A stretch of DNA of 64,000 nt from Streptomyces sp. DG2A-72 (lineage in GTDB: Bacteria; Actinomycetota; Actinomycetes; Streptomycetales; Streptomycetaceae), in NCBI RefSeq assembly GCF_030499575.1, contig NZ_JASTLC010000001.1:248001-312000 (forward strand), in the 5' to 3' direction. This document shows positions 18,961 to 27,500 of this stretch, piece after piece. The notes under the pieces are model-generated. The model made no database searches. It was not told the DNA's origin and saw nothing but the letters and a program-made list of their open reading frames with translations. Each line of letters starts with the position of its first letter. Positions within the stretch are counted from its first letter, which is position 1. A program made the translations under genes and the position numbers.

Positions 18961-19425
18961 ATGGATGAACTTGATTCGGAGATCGTCCGGCTTCTCCAGA
19001 CAGATGCACGGCAGTCCAACCGCGAACTCGCCCGGCAGCTCGGCATCGCCCCCTCGACCTGCCTGGAGCGGGTTCGGGCGCTCCACCGCCGGGGAGTCAT
19101 CCGCGGCTACCACGCCGACATCGATCCCGCAGCCCTCAACCGCGGCGTTCAGGCGCTTGTGTCGGTTCAGGTACGCCCTCTCAGCCGCGCCGTCATCGAC
19201 GCCTTCAAGGGCTTCGCCAGCGGCCTGCCGGAAGTCCTCCACGTCTTCGTGCTCTCAGGGGGCGACGACTTCCTCCTGCACGTTGCCGTTCAGGATCTGG
19301 ACCACCTGCACGCCTTCCTCACCGACCGGCTCAGCAAGCGCGGCGAAATCACCGGCTTCCGCACCTCGGTCATCTTCCAGCAGGTGAGCAACACCGCCCC
19401 CGCACGCCTTCCCATGCGCAACTAG
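18961..19425 (+). CDS. Lrp/AsnC-family transcriptional regulator
   Basis: The 154-residue protein opens with the Lrp winged helix (MDELDSEIVRLLQTDARQSN, RELARQLGIAPSTCLERVRA), then the RAM/ACT ligand domain (VQALVSVQVRPLSRAVIDAF, EVLHVFVLSGGDDFLLHV). It lies 112 bases from the divergent dehydrogenase-acetyltransferase gene; in Streptomyces this arrangement is usual for valine dehydrogenase and its Lrp regulator. It probably senses the amino-acid substrate and controls the divergent operon. Confidence 0.93.
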   Translation: MDELDSEIVRLLQTDARQSNRELARQLGIAPSTCLERVRALHRRGVIRGYHADIDPAALNRGVQALVSVQVRPLSRAVIDAFKGFASGLPEVLHVFVLSGGDDFLLHVAVQDLDHLHAFLTDRLSKRGEITGFRTSVIFQQVSNTAPARLPMRN

Positions 19426-19576
19426 GCACCGCCCGGAGGCGATCCAGGTGGAGCAGAGCTGGCGGCGCAAGGTGTCGTAGGCCCACCGACGGCACAACGC
19501 GCCATATGCGTGCCGCAAGCGCAGAAGACTTCCCCGCCCGCCGGACGGAAGGGCATCTGACCAGGTATTTCTCCGT

Positions 19577-19618
19577 CTCCCCGGCAGGTTCGAACCTGCG
19601 ACACCCGCTTTAGGAGAA
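19577..19618 (-). tRNA. 3' half of tRNA-Arg(CCT), attachment-site remnant
   Basis: The minus strand reads CTCCTAA (anticodon loop, anticodon CCT), AGCGG, GTGTC, then a T arm GCAGG-TTCGAA-CCTGC and CGGGGA. The 5' half is absent; upstream of the anticodon loop is the end of the DUF6262 gene, whose stop TAA is within the anticodon loop. The T loop lacks one base. It is not a functional tRNA but fits an att scar left by integration at a tRNA 3' end. Confidence 0.75.
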
Positions 19619-20038
19619 TGTCCGGCTCAGCTCCGCGTGCCGGGGAACGCCCGGACAGTCCGGCGATCGATGTCGCCTCGGCGGAACTGTTCGTTCTCCA
19701 CTTCCGGCACGCAGGGCCCCGTTGTCATGGTGGAGACGATCAGCGATGGCCGGACGGCCGGCTTGCGCCCGGACCAGGGCATAGAACAGATCTCTGAGCC
19801 CGGTGTGCTTGTGGGTGAGCTTGTTACGGCGAAGCCCGGCCTCGGCAGCGAGGGATTTGATGGTCAGCTTGCCGTCAGACCGAAGCGGCGCGCCAGCCAG
19901 GAGCCTGATCATGGCGTCGGTGATGGCTCTGATCTCGGCCTTTTCCTGGGCGGCAGCGGTGGTGCCGGTCAGCACGGAGCCGATGGCGGCGGCGAGCTGG
20001 ACAGGGGACCCTGAGAGTTGGCTGGTTGTGGTTGTCAT
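19610..20038 (-). CDS. DUF6262/Tn554 TnpC-like accessory protein
   Basis: The 142-residue protein has a TetR-like helix-turn-helix stretch (AEIRAITDAMIRLLAG, LTIKSLAAEAGLRRNKLTHK HTGLRDLF). Short proteins of this kind follow two or three tyrosine recombinase genes in Tn554-like elements, where TnpC influences transposition orientation and efficiency. Its ATG overlaps the stop of the preceding recombinase (ATGA). It is the only gene of the element that looks intact, and it ends inside the tRNA-Arg scar. Confidence 0.65.
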   Translation of the reverse strand: MTTTTSQLSGSPVQLAAAIGSVLTGTTAAAQEKAEIRAITDAMIRLLAGAPLRSDGKLTIKSLAAEAGLRRNKLTHKHTGLRDLFYALVRAQAGRPAIADRLHHDNGALRAGSGERTVPPRRHRSPDCPGVPRHAELSRTFS

Positions 20039-21046
20039 GGGGTGCTCGTCGGATGGACGCGGTTGGCTTCGTGCTGGCTGATGATTGCGAGAAGGGTGGT
20101 CTGCCGCTGCTGGAGGCGCTGGCGGATCGGAAACGGGGCGGTGTCGTCGGCGATCTCGGCGGCGAGCAATTCGGTTTCCTGTCGGGCCAGGTCCATGTGC
20201 TGGTCGGTCCGGGCGATGTTGGGACAGGTGGTCCGGCAGCGGTCGTGGCTCGGGGTTCGGGCTTCGGCTGCGGGGGCGCGGTCCGGGTGGCACTGGGCCT
20301 TGAGCGGGTTGTAGTTGCAGGTGAGGAACGCATCGGGGTGATCGAACATCTGCAGGTGCGGATTCTTCAGCAGGTCCCGGTGCTGGCGGGCGGACAGGAC
20401 GGCACCCTCGTAGGTGGTCTGGAACTCGGTGACGGCCGCGAGGAACCCGGATGCGGCCGGGCCGCTGACTCCGTGGCCCGCCTGGAGGTGCTCCGCGGCA
20501 TCCGCGAGAGTCTCAGCGGTGCTCAGGGCGCGTTCGAGATCCAGGAGTTGGAGCATGTCGGTGGTGGAGCGTCCGCCGTAGTTCTCGGCCATGGTGGCGT
20601 GCAGGTGTCCGTACTGGATGCCGAGTGCGATGCGGCCAGCGGGCCGACGGTTGATGAACCAGGCGATCGTGCGGCGGAAGCGGGTGAGGACGATACGTCC
20701 GTCCGGATCGTCCGGCACCACTTCGTGGAGGCGGTTGTGGTCGGCGGCGAGGCGATTGCCCCATCGGGTGAAGTGCGCGATGCGGTCGCGGGCTCCGCGC
20801 TGGGTGAGCGCCTGGGCGGCGCCGCGCTTGGGAGCCTTGGTCAGGTGGCGGGGGAACACGTGCCGTCGGTGAGTTCCCGCCCGACTCGCCGTGATCCATG
20901 CCGGCCAGGTCCCAGCGGTCGTCGCCGAAGCGGGGCAGATCCTGGGCGCCCAGCCCGGGACGGGCCCGCTCAAGAGGGAAGACCGGCGTGCAGGGCGACG
21001 GGCAGACCAGAAGCACCGAATTCGCCGGTGCGGCGGTCACGTTCAT
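20035..21046 (-). pseudogene. Integrase/recombinase gene 3 of a Tn554-like cluster, frameshifted
   Basis: The frame begins MNVTAAPANSVLLVCPSP and GLGAQDLPRFGDDRWDLAGM, breaks near 20870-20900, and goes on in another frame with RHVFPRHLTKAPKR, RRTIAWFINRRPAGRIALGI, QYGHLHATMAENYGGRST and a Cys/His cluster CNYNPLKAQCHP. The body has the C-terminal tyrosine-recombinase pattern (GHLHATMAENYGGRS). The start overlaps the stop of gene 2 by ATGA and the end overlaps the DUF6262 gene by ATGA, so the cluster was a tightly coupled operon. Confidence 0.7.
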
Positions 21047-22826
21047 GGTTCAAGCCTCCGATCCAGCATCCGGTTGACCGCCGCCCGGTCGCCATCGGTG
21101 AGCTCAGCGTGCGAACGGCTGAACGACGCCGGCGTCGTGTGCGCGCGTACGAAGTCCTCGACCCGTGCATGGTGAGCGGCCCAGTCCGCGGCCCAGACAG
21201 CAGCACTGACCGTGGAGCGCAGGGATTCCAGCACCTGGTGCACGTAGACGATCCGGGGCAGGTGCCGTTCGGTGGCCACCGCGTTCGGGCAGGCGAAGCA
21301 CATCAGGAAGGACACCGCGCAGGGTCCGGAGGCGGAGAACGGGCTGTGCTCGAAATCGGTACAGGCTGCCGTGGCGGTGTCCAGCCGGCCCGCCGCCAGC
21401 TGCGACGCATCGTGCGCAGACAGGCCGAGTTCGTCCTGCCGCACTCCGATATCAGTGCCGGTCGCCCTGCGCATACGCGTGCGCCGCTCGGCGTCCTGGA
21501 CCGCCGCTTCAAGCCCCTCGGCGACCACCCTCGTCGAGGCGGCGCGGACCTGCTCGTCCTTCATGAGGTAGACGCTGTCGTGGACGCCCGGCGTGTTCTG
21601 GCGCGGCCCGCCGGACAGGGCCTGAACCGTGCGCCGCAGCGTCCGGCAGCTCACGGACGGCCGCTCCGGGGCACTGCCGTCCAGGTCCTCACGGGCTGCC
21701 CACAGCTCGATCAGATGCTGCACATTGCGGCCCGTGTGAACCACTCGCCTGTGTCCTCCGCGGTCTTCGAGCGGCGAGCCAGCAGCAGTCGGCGTGACGG
21801 CATGCCCAGCTTTCCGAGTCTCTCCCTCGCCCACTGCGTCGAGGCCACCACCTGCCGCAGCACTCCGCCCGCACTGCCCGGCCCGACATCGACCAGGTTG
21901 TTGGTGCTGTGCCGCAGGCGGGTACCGCGGCGCGGTTTGTCGATGTGCACACGGTGAATGGACGGGGCATCGTCACCGCCATCTGCATTCGGCCAGAAGA
22001 TGGGGAACTCCATGTCCTCCAGCACCGACAGGTTCCAGCCCTCCTGGCAGACCAGCAGCACCGCGGAGGCCGCCATCTCCAACGGCGCCGGGTACAGCAG
22101 CGACAGTCCGGAAGCGTGCCCGCCGGTCAGCCGCCTCACGCTGGTCAACAGCCGCCGCCGACCGGTCGTCGCATCCGGTCGGCACGGCACCTCACCGGTC
22201 CGGATGATCTGATCCAGCAGGGCACCCCAGCTCCTCGTCCTCGGGCGCAGCCGCCTCCCCTGCCCGCCATCGCGACACCACCGCGGTGCTCTGCTCGATC
22301 CGGGTGTACATCTGCCGCACCGTGCGCGTCGCCCTCGCACGGATCGTGCGGAACTCCTCCAGCGAGTACGAGCTCTGCGGCAGCGAGCACCGTGCCCGAT
22401 GCCGGGTCTGCACCACCTCGCGCGTCGCGGCCGGCACCGACGGGATGAGCAGCACCAGGCGCCGCAGTCCGGCCGCGGCCGGCGAGCGGAGCATCCAGCT
22501 CTTCCAGAACGCGCCAGTGATCATCGCTCCCGACTCCACCGGCGGGTGGCCTCGGCCGCGCAGCGCAAGAAATCCCTCACGGTCTTGGCGTAGCTAGCGC
22601 AGGTGGCACGGGTCGTCCACGACCCGCTGCCGGACGTCAACTGCGCTAACGCCGCCGCGACCTCCCGCTTGAGCACCTCGGGCCCAGCGCACCCATCGAA
22701 GTGGAAAGTGCCGTTGTCCTGCCCCGAGGGACCGACCGCCCGCACCACCAGGCCACTGGGCGCGAGGTTCGAGGACCGCGCGTATCCGGCTGGCGGCATC
22801 ACCGCGCGCCGCCCTGGGCCGCTCAC
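21043..22826 (-). pseudogene. Large integrase-like gene 2 of the Tn554-like cluster, at least three frameshifts
   Basis: About 590 codons can be pieced together: VSGPGRRAVMPPAGYARSSN, TVRDFLRCAAEATRR, YSLEEFRTIRARATRTVRQM, GALLDQIIRTGEVPC, RHSTNNLVDVGPGSAGG, VQHLIELWAAREDL and the Cys cluster PCAVSFLMCFACPNAVATER. Frame changes lie near 22550, at a CCCC run at 22225-22228, and near 21738. The GTG start at 22826 overlaps the stop of gene 1. It corresponds in position and size to the large second recombinase of Tn554-like trios. It is inactive as written. Confidence 0.65.
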
Positions 22827-23491
22827 GACCACTCCATGACCGGCGCGTCCAGCACCAGCTCAGTGCGCCGCGCAAGTCGGCTGAGGACTTCGGTGTTCTC
22901 CGGAGTCTCGTCGCTCAGCAGCGTCTCCACCTGCAGTCCCCGCAGCGGCTCCAGATAGATCTCCCGCGTAGTCTCCTCCGAGCGGTGCCCCAGCAGGTCC
23001 TTCACAGTCGACCACACGTTCCCGTACAGCTCCTCGTAGTCGCGCCGCTGCGCCGGGCTCAGCCCCAGTCGCCGGTCCAGCGCGAAGTGCAACGAGACCA
23101 AGACCCGCAGAGCCATGCTGTGCCGGAGCATGTGCGGTCGCGAACACCCCCAGCTCCAGAGCCTCACACCGGACATTGGCCCGCTCGAACACCGCATTCC
23201 ACGAGGTGTGCGCCAGCGGCATCCCGGTCTCCGTCAGCCACACCGCCAACGGTTCCAGCCCCTCCGGACCTCGGCGAAACAGCGACCGCCGCGCCCGCGC
23301 GTCCAGCTCGCCCAGCCGGGCCCGCCCCCTCCGGCCCCCCGACTCCGTCCAGACCACCTCGCCGCGCCGGCCGACCTGTTCCACCACCCGAAGATCCGGC
23401 ACCCGCTCGTACCGGCCTTGCTCCTGGGCCCGCCGGACAGCCGCCGCCCTGGCCGTCAGCTGAGTGACCGCGTTGACCTGCGGGTTGACCT
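22823..23491 (-). pseudogene. Tyrosine recombinase gene 1 of the cluster, 5' truncated and frameshifted
   Basis: The C-terminal catalytic region is recognisable: HTSWNAVFERANVR, then HMLRHSMALRVLVSLHFALD (box II HxxRH), VKDLLGHRSEETTREIYLEP (box II HxxR/H and the active Tyr). One extra base at about 23138-23147 separates the two halves. The N-terminal domain is missing: upstream of RRAQEQGRYERV the sequence becomes a 33-base copy of part of the amidase gene. Its stop overlaps the GTG of gene 2. Confidence 0.78.
23456..23488 (-). repeat. 33-bp exact repeat, copy 2 (at the truncated 5' end of recombinase gene 1)
   Basis: The reverse complement is identical to 11425-11457 in the amidase gene. 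It lies exactly where the recombinase homology begins, so it marks a recombination junction. Confidence 0.85.
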
Positions 23492-23526
23492 GGGGTTTTG
23501 AGTTGACAGAGCCTTGTTGGTCGGGT

Positions 23527-23553
23527 AGCCCGGAGGGATCTCACCTCCGGGCT
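23527..23553. terminator. Perfect hairpin upstream of the recombinase remnant
   Basis: AGCCCGGAGG, loop GATCTCA, CCTCCGGGCT is a 10-bp stem without a T tract on either side. It could end transcription or be part of an element end. Confidence 0.45.
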
Positions 23554-23589
23554 CCCACAGAACCGGCCCTTACTGGTGGGCTCGCGTAT

Positions 23590-23606
23590 TCAACTGTCGT
23601 GTGCTG
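23590..23606 (+). repeat. 17-bp direct repeat, copy 1
   Basis: TCAACTGTCGTGTGCTG, identical to 24526-24542; an AGTGACTTT follows at a similar distance in both copies. The pair brackets the nitrilase-family gene. Confidence 0.8.
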
Positions 23607-23778
23607 GTCCGTCGGCAGCCTTGAATAGTGACTTTGGGTGACGAGGTCGGGGAGGGTTGCGTCCGGGCAAGCGGTGATGTGCTGGTGGAAGACGGCAGGC
23701 TTCTGCTGCAGGTGCGCAACGGCTCGCTGTGTGGCCGCTCTGTAGGGTGATCGCACGATCCGAAGAGGGGAGTTCGGG

Positions 23779-24471
23779 GTGGAGCAGTCGTTGAGCATCG
23801 CGGTGGCGCAGCCGAGGTGCATTGCTTTCGACGTGACGTCCAACGCGGTGGCCCACGCGGAGGCCGTTCGGGCGGCGGAAGCGCGGGTGGTGGTCTTCCC
23901 CGAGATGTCGCTGACGGGATACGAGCTGGACGCGGAGCTGGTCGTTCCGGACGATGAACGGCTGGCTCCGATCGTTGCCGCGTGCGCCGAGACCGGGACG
24001 CTTGCCCTGGCCGGCGCGCCTGTGCCGGGTCCGCGCATCGGCATCCTGGCTGTGGACGGAGACGGCGTGCGGGTGGCTTATGGGAAGGTGTGCCTGCATG
24101 GCAGCGAGGCTGCTTACTTTGTGCCTGGGGATCCCGCTGTGATCGAAGTGGACGGGTGGCGGCTCGGGCTCGCCGTCTGCCGCGACACTGGTGTCCCAGA
24201 GCACGCCGCGAAGACGGCTGCGCTGGGCATCGACGGGTATGTGGCTGGGGTTGTCCACGCCGATTACGAGGCTGAGGTCCTCGGCGAGCGAGCCCGACGG
24301 GTCGCAGCCGACCACGGTGTGTGGGTCGCCACGGCGGCCTTCGCCGGTCCGACCGGTGGCGGCTTCGACCGCACGTCCGGCCGTTCGGGCATCTGGTCCG
24401 CCGACGGGGAACTGGTCGCGGAGGCGAGCGCCGCCCCCGATGAGATTGCGCGGGCGGTTTTCGTCAAGTGA
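23779..24471 (+). CDS. Carbon-nitrogen hydrolase (nitrilase superfamily)
   Basis: The 230-residue protein has the Glu-Lys-Cys triad: Glu in VVFPEMSLTGYEL (about 47), Lys in VAYGKVCLHG (about 106) and Cys in LGLAVCRDTGVPEH (about 135). The family cleaves non-peptide C-N bonds in nitriles, amides or carbamoyl compounds. The C-terminus (SGRSGIWSADGELVAEA) is complete. GTG 23779 follows GAGGGGAG. The gene sits alone between two 17-bp direct repeats inside the remains of an integrative element, suggesting that it arrived as cargo. Confidence 0.88.
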   Translation: MEQSLSIAVAQPRCIAFDVTSNAVAHAEAVRAAEARVVVFPEMSLTGYELDAELVVPDDERLAPIVAACAETGTLALAGAPVPGPRIGILAVDGDGVRVAYGKVCLHGSEAAYFVPGDPAVIEVDGWRLGLAVCRDTGVPEHAAKTAALGIDGYVAGVVHADYEAEVLGERARRVAADHGVWVATAAFAGPTGGGFDRTSGRSGIWSADGELVAEASAAPDEIARAVFVK

Positions 24472-24525
24472 GTCCGAGCCGGAGCGTGGGGGCCGCGACT
24501 GGCAGATGACAGAGGGAGCTTGCGC

Positions 24526-24542
24526 TCAACTGTCGTGTGCTG
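24526..24542 (+). repeat. 17-bp direct repeat, copy 2
   Basis: Identical to 23590-23606. It lies at the point where the DUF2637 gene on the minus strand loses its C-terminal part. Confidence 0.8.
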
Positions 24543-24568
24543 TCAGTGCTGTCAGTGCTGTCAGTGCT
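24542..24568 (+). repeat. Three tandem copies of a 9-bp unit
   Basis: GTCAGTGCT is repeated three times without spacer, directly after direct-repeat copy 2. Confidence 0.9.
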
Positions 24569-24905
24569 GTTGATCGTGGCAGTGACTTTCCGCGGGCAGA
24601 GAGACCGCGATCCCCAGCAGAAACGCCGACCACACCGCGCCTCGCGCCCGGCGTGCGCGGACCCCGGAGAGCTTCAGCACGCCAACCGTGGCCGGCAGCA
24701 AGAGCCCGTCCACGGACAGCGGCCACAACGACGACGCACTGACCTCATCCGCCCCACCCTGCAGGGCGAACTCCCGCTGGTGCACGTACGAGGCATACGC
24801 GGCGACCCCGGCCACGACCAGAGCACACAGAGACCGAATCCACGCGTCGAGGTCGAAGCCCCGACACCCGCCCGCCCCCTGCGGCGACTCGGTGACATCA
24901 CTCAT
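24561..24905 (-). pseudogene. DUF2637 membrane protein, C-terminally truncated
   Basis: Start at 24905 (MSDVTESPQGAGG). The body has a helix LCALVVAGVAAYASYVHQ, the typical SASSLWPLSVDGLLLPATVG and AVWSAFLLGIAVSLPA. DUF2637 proteins belong to Streptomyces integrative and conjugative elements (spread/regulatory genes). The family goes on for one or more helices after SLPA(N), but here the frame ends in an unrelated SHCHDQQH at the repeat region, so the gene was cut by the insertion or recombination that brought the neighbouring segment. Confidence 0.7.
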
Positions 24906-25010
24906 CGAACCCACCGCCCGACACCGTGCCCCAGTACACAACGCGGGCACACTTCCACGGGAACTCCCGGGAACTCCCAGGTAGAAGCGGGAAGCACCCA
25001 GACACGACAA

Positions 25011-25048
25011 AGGGCCCCGACCAGGACATAAGGCCAGGTCAGAGCCCT
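25011..25048. terminator. Interrupted GC hairpin
   Basis: AGGGC-ccc-GACC pairs with GGTC-aga-GCCCT around a 14-base loop. There is no T run. It may be a terminator between the DUF2637 remnant and the rnpB-like end. Confidence 0.4.
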
Positions 25049-25053
25049 AATGG

Positions 25054-25084
25054 CAGACGAGTCGAGCTGTACGCCGGGTTCTGT
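25054..25084 (-). ncRNA. Copy of the 3' end of RNase P RNA (rnpB fragment)
   Basis: The minus strand reads ACAGAACCCGGCGTACAG then CTCGACTCGTCTG, which matches the conserved 3' end of bacterial type A RNase P RNA (ACAGAAxCCGGCxTACAGxxxGACTC). The upstream body of rnpB is absent. A short 3'-end copy next to plasmid-type genes is what an integration site (att) would leave. Confidence 0.5.
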
Positions 25085-25204
25085 ATGCAGACGGGCGTCT
25101 GGTAGTGAACAGCCACCGCGCAGCATGAGGCCGTGCCCTGAAAGCGAGCATCAGACCAGCCCGGCGACTCGGCTCGTCAAGCGCCGCCGGGCGCAGTTGA
25201 TGGC

Positions 25205-25280
25205 TCTCGATCCATGTGAGCCCTCCGAGGTCCAGTCGGTGGCGGGCGTGAGTGACGGCGACGTAGGCGAGCCGACCGAG
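25205..25280 (-). pseudogene. UvrD/PcrA-type helicase C-terminal fragment
   Basis: GRLAYVAVTHARHRLDLGGL is motif VI of superfamily 1 helicases (RLAYVAVTRAxxxL with the key Arg changed to His). Only about 25 residues are recognisable. The rest of 25088-25600 holds no identifiable gene. Confidence 0.4.
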
Positions 25281-25601
25281 AGCGCCCGCGCACGGTCGGC
25301 CGACCGCTGATAGGCCAGGACGAGCCACGCTTCAGCACGTCGACCGGCGCATGACCCGGACACAGGGGCACTTCGCCGACATCGGAGTCGGCCCCCGGAA
25401 TCCACCCGCCCCACACACGGACGCGGAACATGCGCCGCGTCGGACCTCGGACCAAGATCCGGACCACCCGGACCATTCCCGGGCCATCGACCCGCCAGCC
25501 GCATCAAACGCCCAGCCATGCCGACCGACCCCTGTGATGAGTTTTCGCGTCCGCACCCGTCACACCTACGACGGGACACGACGAGGCGGAAGGATGACGT
25601 G

Positions 25602-26600
25602 ATGAGTGCGGACACGCGGCTGGAGGAGTTGGGCGTGAGCGGGCTGGGCGAGGTCGACGAGCCGGCGTTCTCGGAGCTGGCGGAGCGGCACCGGCGGGAG
25701 CTGCACGTGCACTGCTACCGGATGCTCGGGTCGTTCGATGATGCCGAGGACACCGTGCAGGAGACGTTCCTGCGTGCCTGGCGGCGGAGGGAGACCTTCG
25801 AAGGGCGGTCGACGTTCCGGGCCTGGCTGTACCGGATCGCCACCAACGCCTGCCTGGACCTGCTCGCCAAGTGCCGCCCGGAGCCTGCGACCGGCGGCGA
25901 GGTGCTGTGGCTGCAGCCCTACCCGGACCGGCTGCTCGACGAGCTGCCCGCGGGCGACGCGGACGAGCCGGAGGCCGTCGCCGTCGCGCGGGAGACGATC
26001 GAGCTGGCGTACCTGGTCGCGGTCCAGCACCTCGCACCACGCCCGCGGGCCGTGCTGATCCTGCGGGATGTTCTCGGCTGGCCGGCGAAGGACGTCGCGG
26101 AAGCCCTCGGGGACTCCGTCAACTCCGTGAACAGCGCGCTGCAACGGGCCCGCGCCGGCATGCGGGAGCACCTGCCCGCCGACCGGCAGGACTGGACCGG
26201 CGGCGAACAGGACGCCGTCACGCGCGAGCTGGTACGCCGCTATACCGACGCCAGCGTGGCCACGGACGTCTCGGCGCTCGCCTCGATGCTGCGGGACGAC
26301 GTCCGCTGCTCGATGCCGCCCACGCCGGGCCTGCACGTCGGCCGCGACACGGTGGTGAACAACTGGGTCGAGGACGGATTCGAGGGCATGAAGGGCCTGC
26401 GCGCCATCCTCACCTCCGTGAACCGGCAGCCCGCCGCCGCCTTCTACCTCTGGCAGAAACAGGAGGGCGCCTATCTGCCACTGACGATCGACGTCCTGCG
26501 CGTCACCGGCGGGGCGATCACCGAGATCGTCACGTTCCACGACGACCAGTTCCCGCGGCTCGGGCTGCCCGAGCGCCTGCCGGCGGACGGCACGGAGTAG
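25602..26600 (+). CDS. ECF sigma factor with C-terminal SnoaL-like domain (SigJ/TIGR02960 type)
   Basis: The 332-residue factor has sigma region 2 (AERHRRELHVHCYRMLGSFD, DAEDTVQETFLRAWRRRETF, AWLYRIATNACLDLL), region 4 (LAPRPRAVLILRDVLGWPAK, VNSVNSALQRARAGM) and a SnoaL/NTF2-like C-terminal domain (from about 205: RRYTDASVATDVSALASML). No anti-sigma gene is next to it; in this class the fused domain controls activity. The start at 25602 follows GGAAGGATG; GTG 25599 is an alternative. It does not read into the next gene, which lies 285 bases on. Confidence 0.9.
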   Translation: MSADTRLEELGVSGLGEVDEPAFSELAERHRRELHVHCYRMLGSFDDAEDTVQETFLRAWRRRETFEGRSTFRAWLYRIATNACLDLLAKCRPEPATGGEVLWLQPYPDRLLDELPAGDADEPEAVAVARETIELAYLVAVQHLAPRPRAVLILRDVLGWPAKDVAEALGDSVNSVNSALQRARAGMREHLPADRQDWTGGEQDAVTRELVRRYTDASVATDVSALASMLRDDVRCSMPPTPGLHVGRDTVVNNWVEDGFEGMKGLRAILTSVNRQPAAAFYLWQKQEGAYLPLTIDVLRVTGGAITEIVTFHDDQFPRLGLPERLPADGTE

Positions 26601-26885
26601 TCCCGGTGTGGACGCTCGCGCTGCGCGGTGGTGCGCGTGTCGCGGTCGTCGCGGCGGAGAGGTACGACGCGTTCGGCGTCGTCACCCGTGGGCGGGTGCA
26701 ACTGGAGCCGCGCGACGGCGAGCCCGGCCCCGCGTGGGACAGGGTGTCTCGCCAGGCGGTGCTACGGATTCGTACGGTTCCGTCCTGCAGAAAAACTTGG
26801 CCGGTGACCGATGAGCCCGGGGCGCACGTGCGGTCTACCTGCGAGAGGGCAACCAGCCCGGGACAACGACATTGGAAACGACGCT

Positions 26886-27443
26886 ATGAGGGAGACCGAC
26901 GGTCCTGTGCAGCGAAACGTCATCATCTTCCATGGAACGGGCGCGAACCCTGAGGTCTGCTGGTATCCGTGGCTGGGCCGACGACTGGCCGAGCGCGGGT
27001 ACGCCGTCCAGATTCCGCACTATCCCGACCTGAACGAAGAGCCCATTGCCACGTTCCTGCCGAAGGTGCTGGCCAACCATGTCTTCGATGAGCGCACGGT
27101 GTTGGTAGGTCACTCGGGAGGCGCCGCGCTGCTGCTCGCGGTCCTTGAGCACATCGACGTGACGGTGTCCCAGGGTGTCCTCGTGGCCGGCTATGCCACA
27201 CAGCCCAACGCCCGAGACGAACCCGTCCTGCAGACGGGCTACGACTGGGCGGCGATCAAGGCCCATGTTCGCGACCTGTACTTCATCAATTCCCGCCATG
27301 ACCCGTACGGCTGCGACGACAGGCAGGGGCGCTCATTGTTCGAGCGGCTGGGAGGCACACAGATCGTCCGCGATGACGGGCACTTCGGCGACTACGACCA
27401 GCCGTATGAGACCTTCGAGTTGCTCGACAGACTCATCGGCTGA
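26886..27443 (+). CDS. RBBP9/YdeN-family serine hydrolase
   Basis: The 185-residue alpha/beta hydrolase shows VIIFHGTGANPEVCWYPWL, the nucleophile elbow VGHSGGAALLLAV, Asp in FINSRHDPYGCDD and His in VRDDGHFGDYDQPYETFELL. This set is typical of the small RBBP9/YdeN esterases. The 285 bases upstream hold only a short open frame without recognisable family. The gene appears intact; the substrate is unknown. Confidence 0.87.
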   Translation: MRETDGPVQRNVIIFHGTGANPEVCWYPWLGRRLAERGYAVQIPHYPDLNEEPIATFLPKVLANHVFDERTVLVGHSGGAALLLAVLEHIDVTVSQGVLVAGYATQPNARDEPVLQTGYDWAAIKAHVRDLYFINSRHDPYGCDDRQGRSLFERLGGTQIVRDDGHFGDYDQPYETFELLDRLIG

Positions 27444-27500
27444 TCGTAACGGCTTCCGGCAACGGCTGGTTGATCGTCGCGGCAGCTCAGGGCAGGAGAA

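Noticed and set aside
18849..19100. N-terminal extension of the dehydrogenase-GNAT protein
   Set aside because: It overlaps the start of the Lrp gene on the other strand and has no family resemblance; a ribosome site precedes 18848.
24542..24568. CRISPR-like array
   Set aside because: Only three 9-base tandem units with no spacers; no cas genes in the window.
26606..26885. Small gene starting VWTLALRGGARVAVVAAERY
   Set aside because: The first 45 residues look protein-like, but the frame then becomes Arg/His-rich, runs into the next gene and has no recognisable family.
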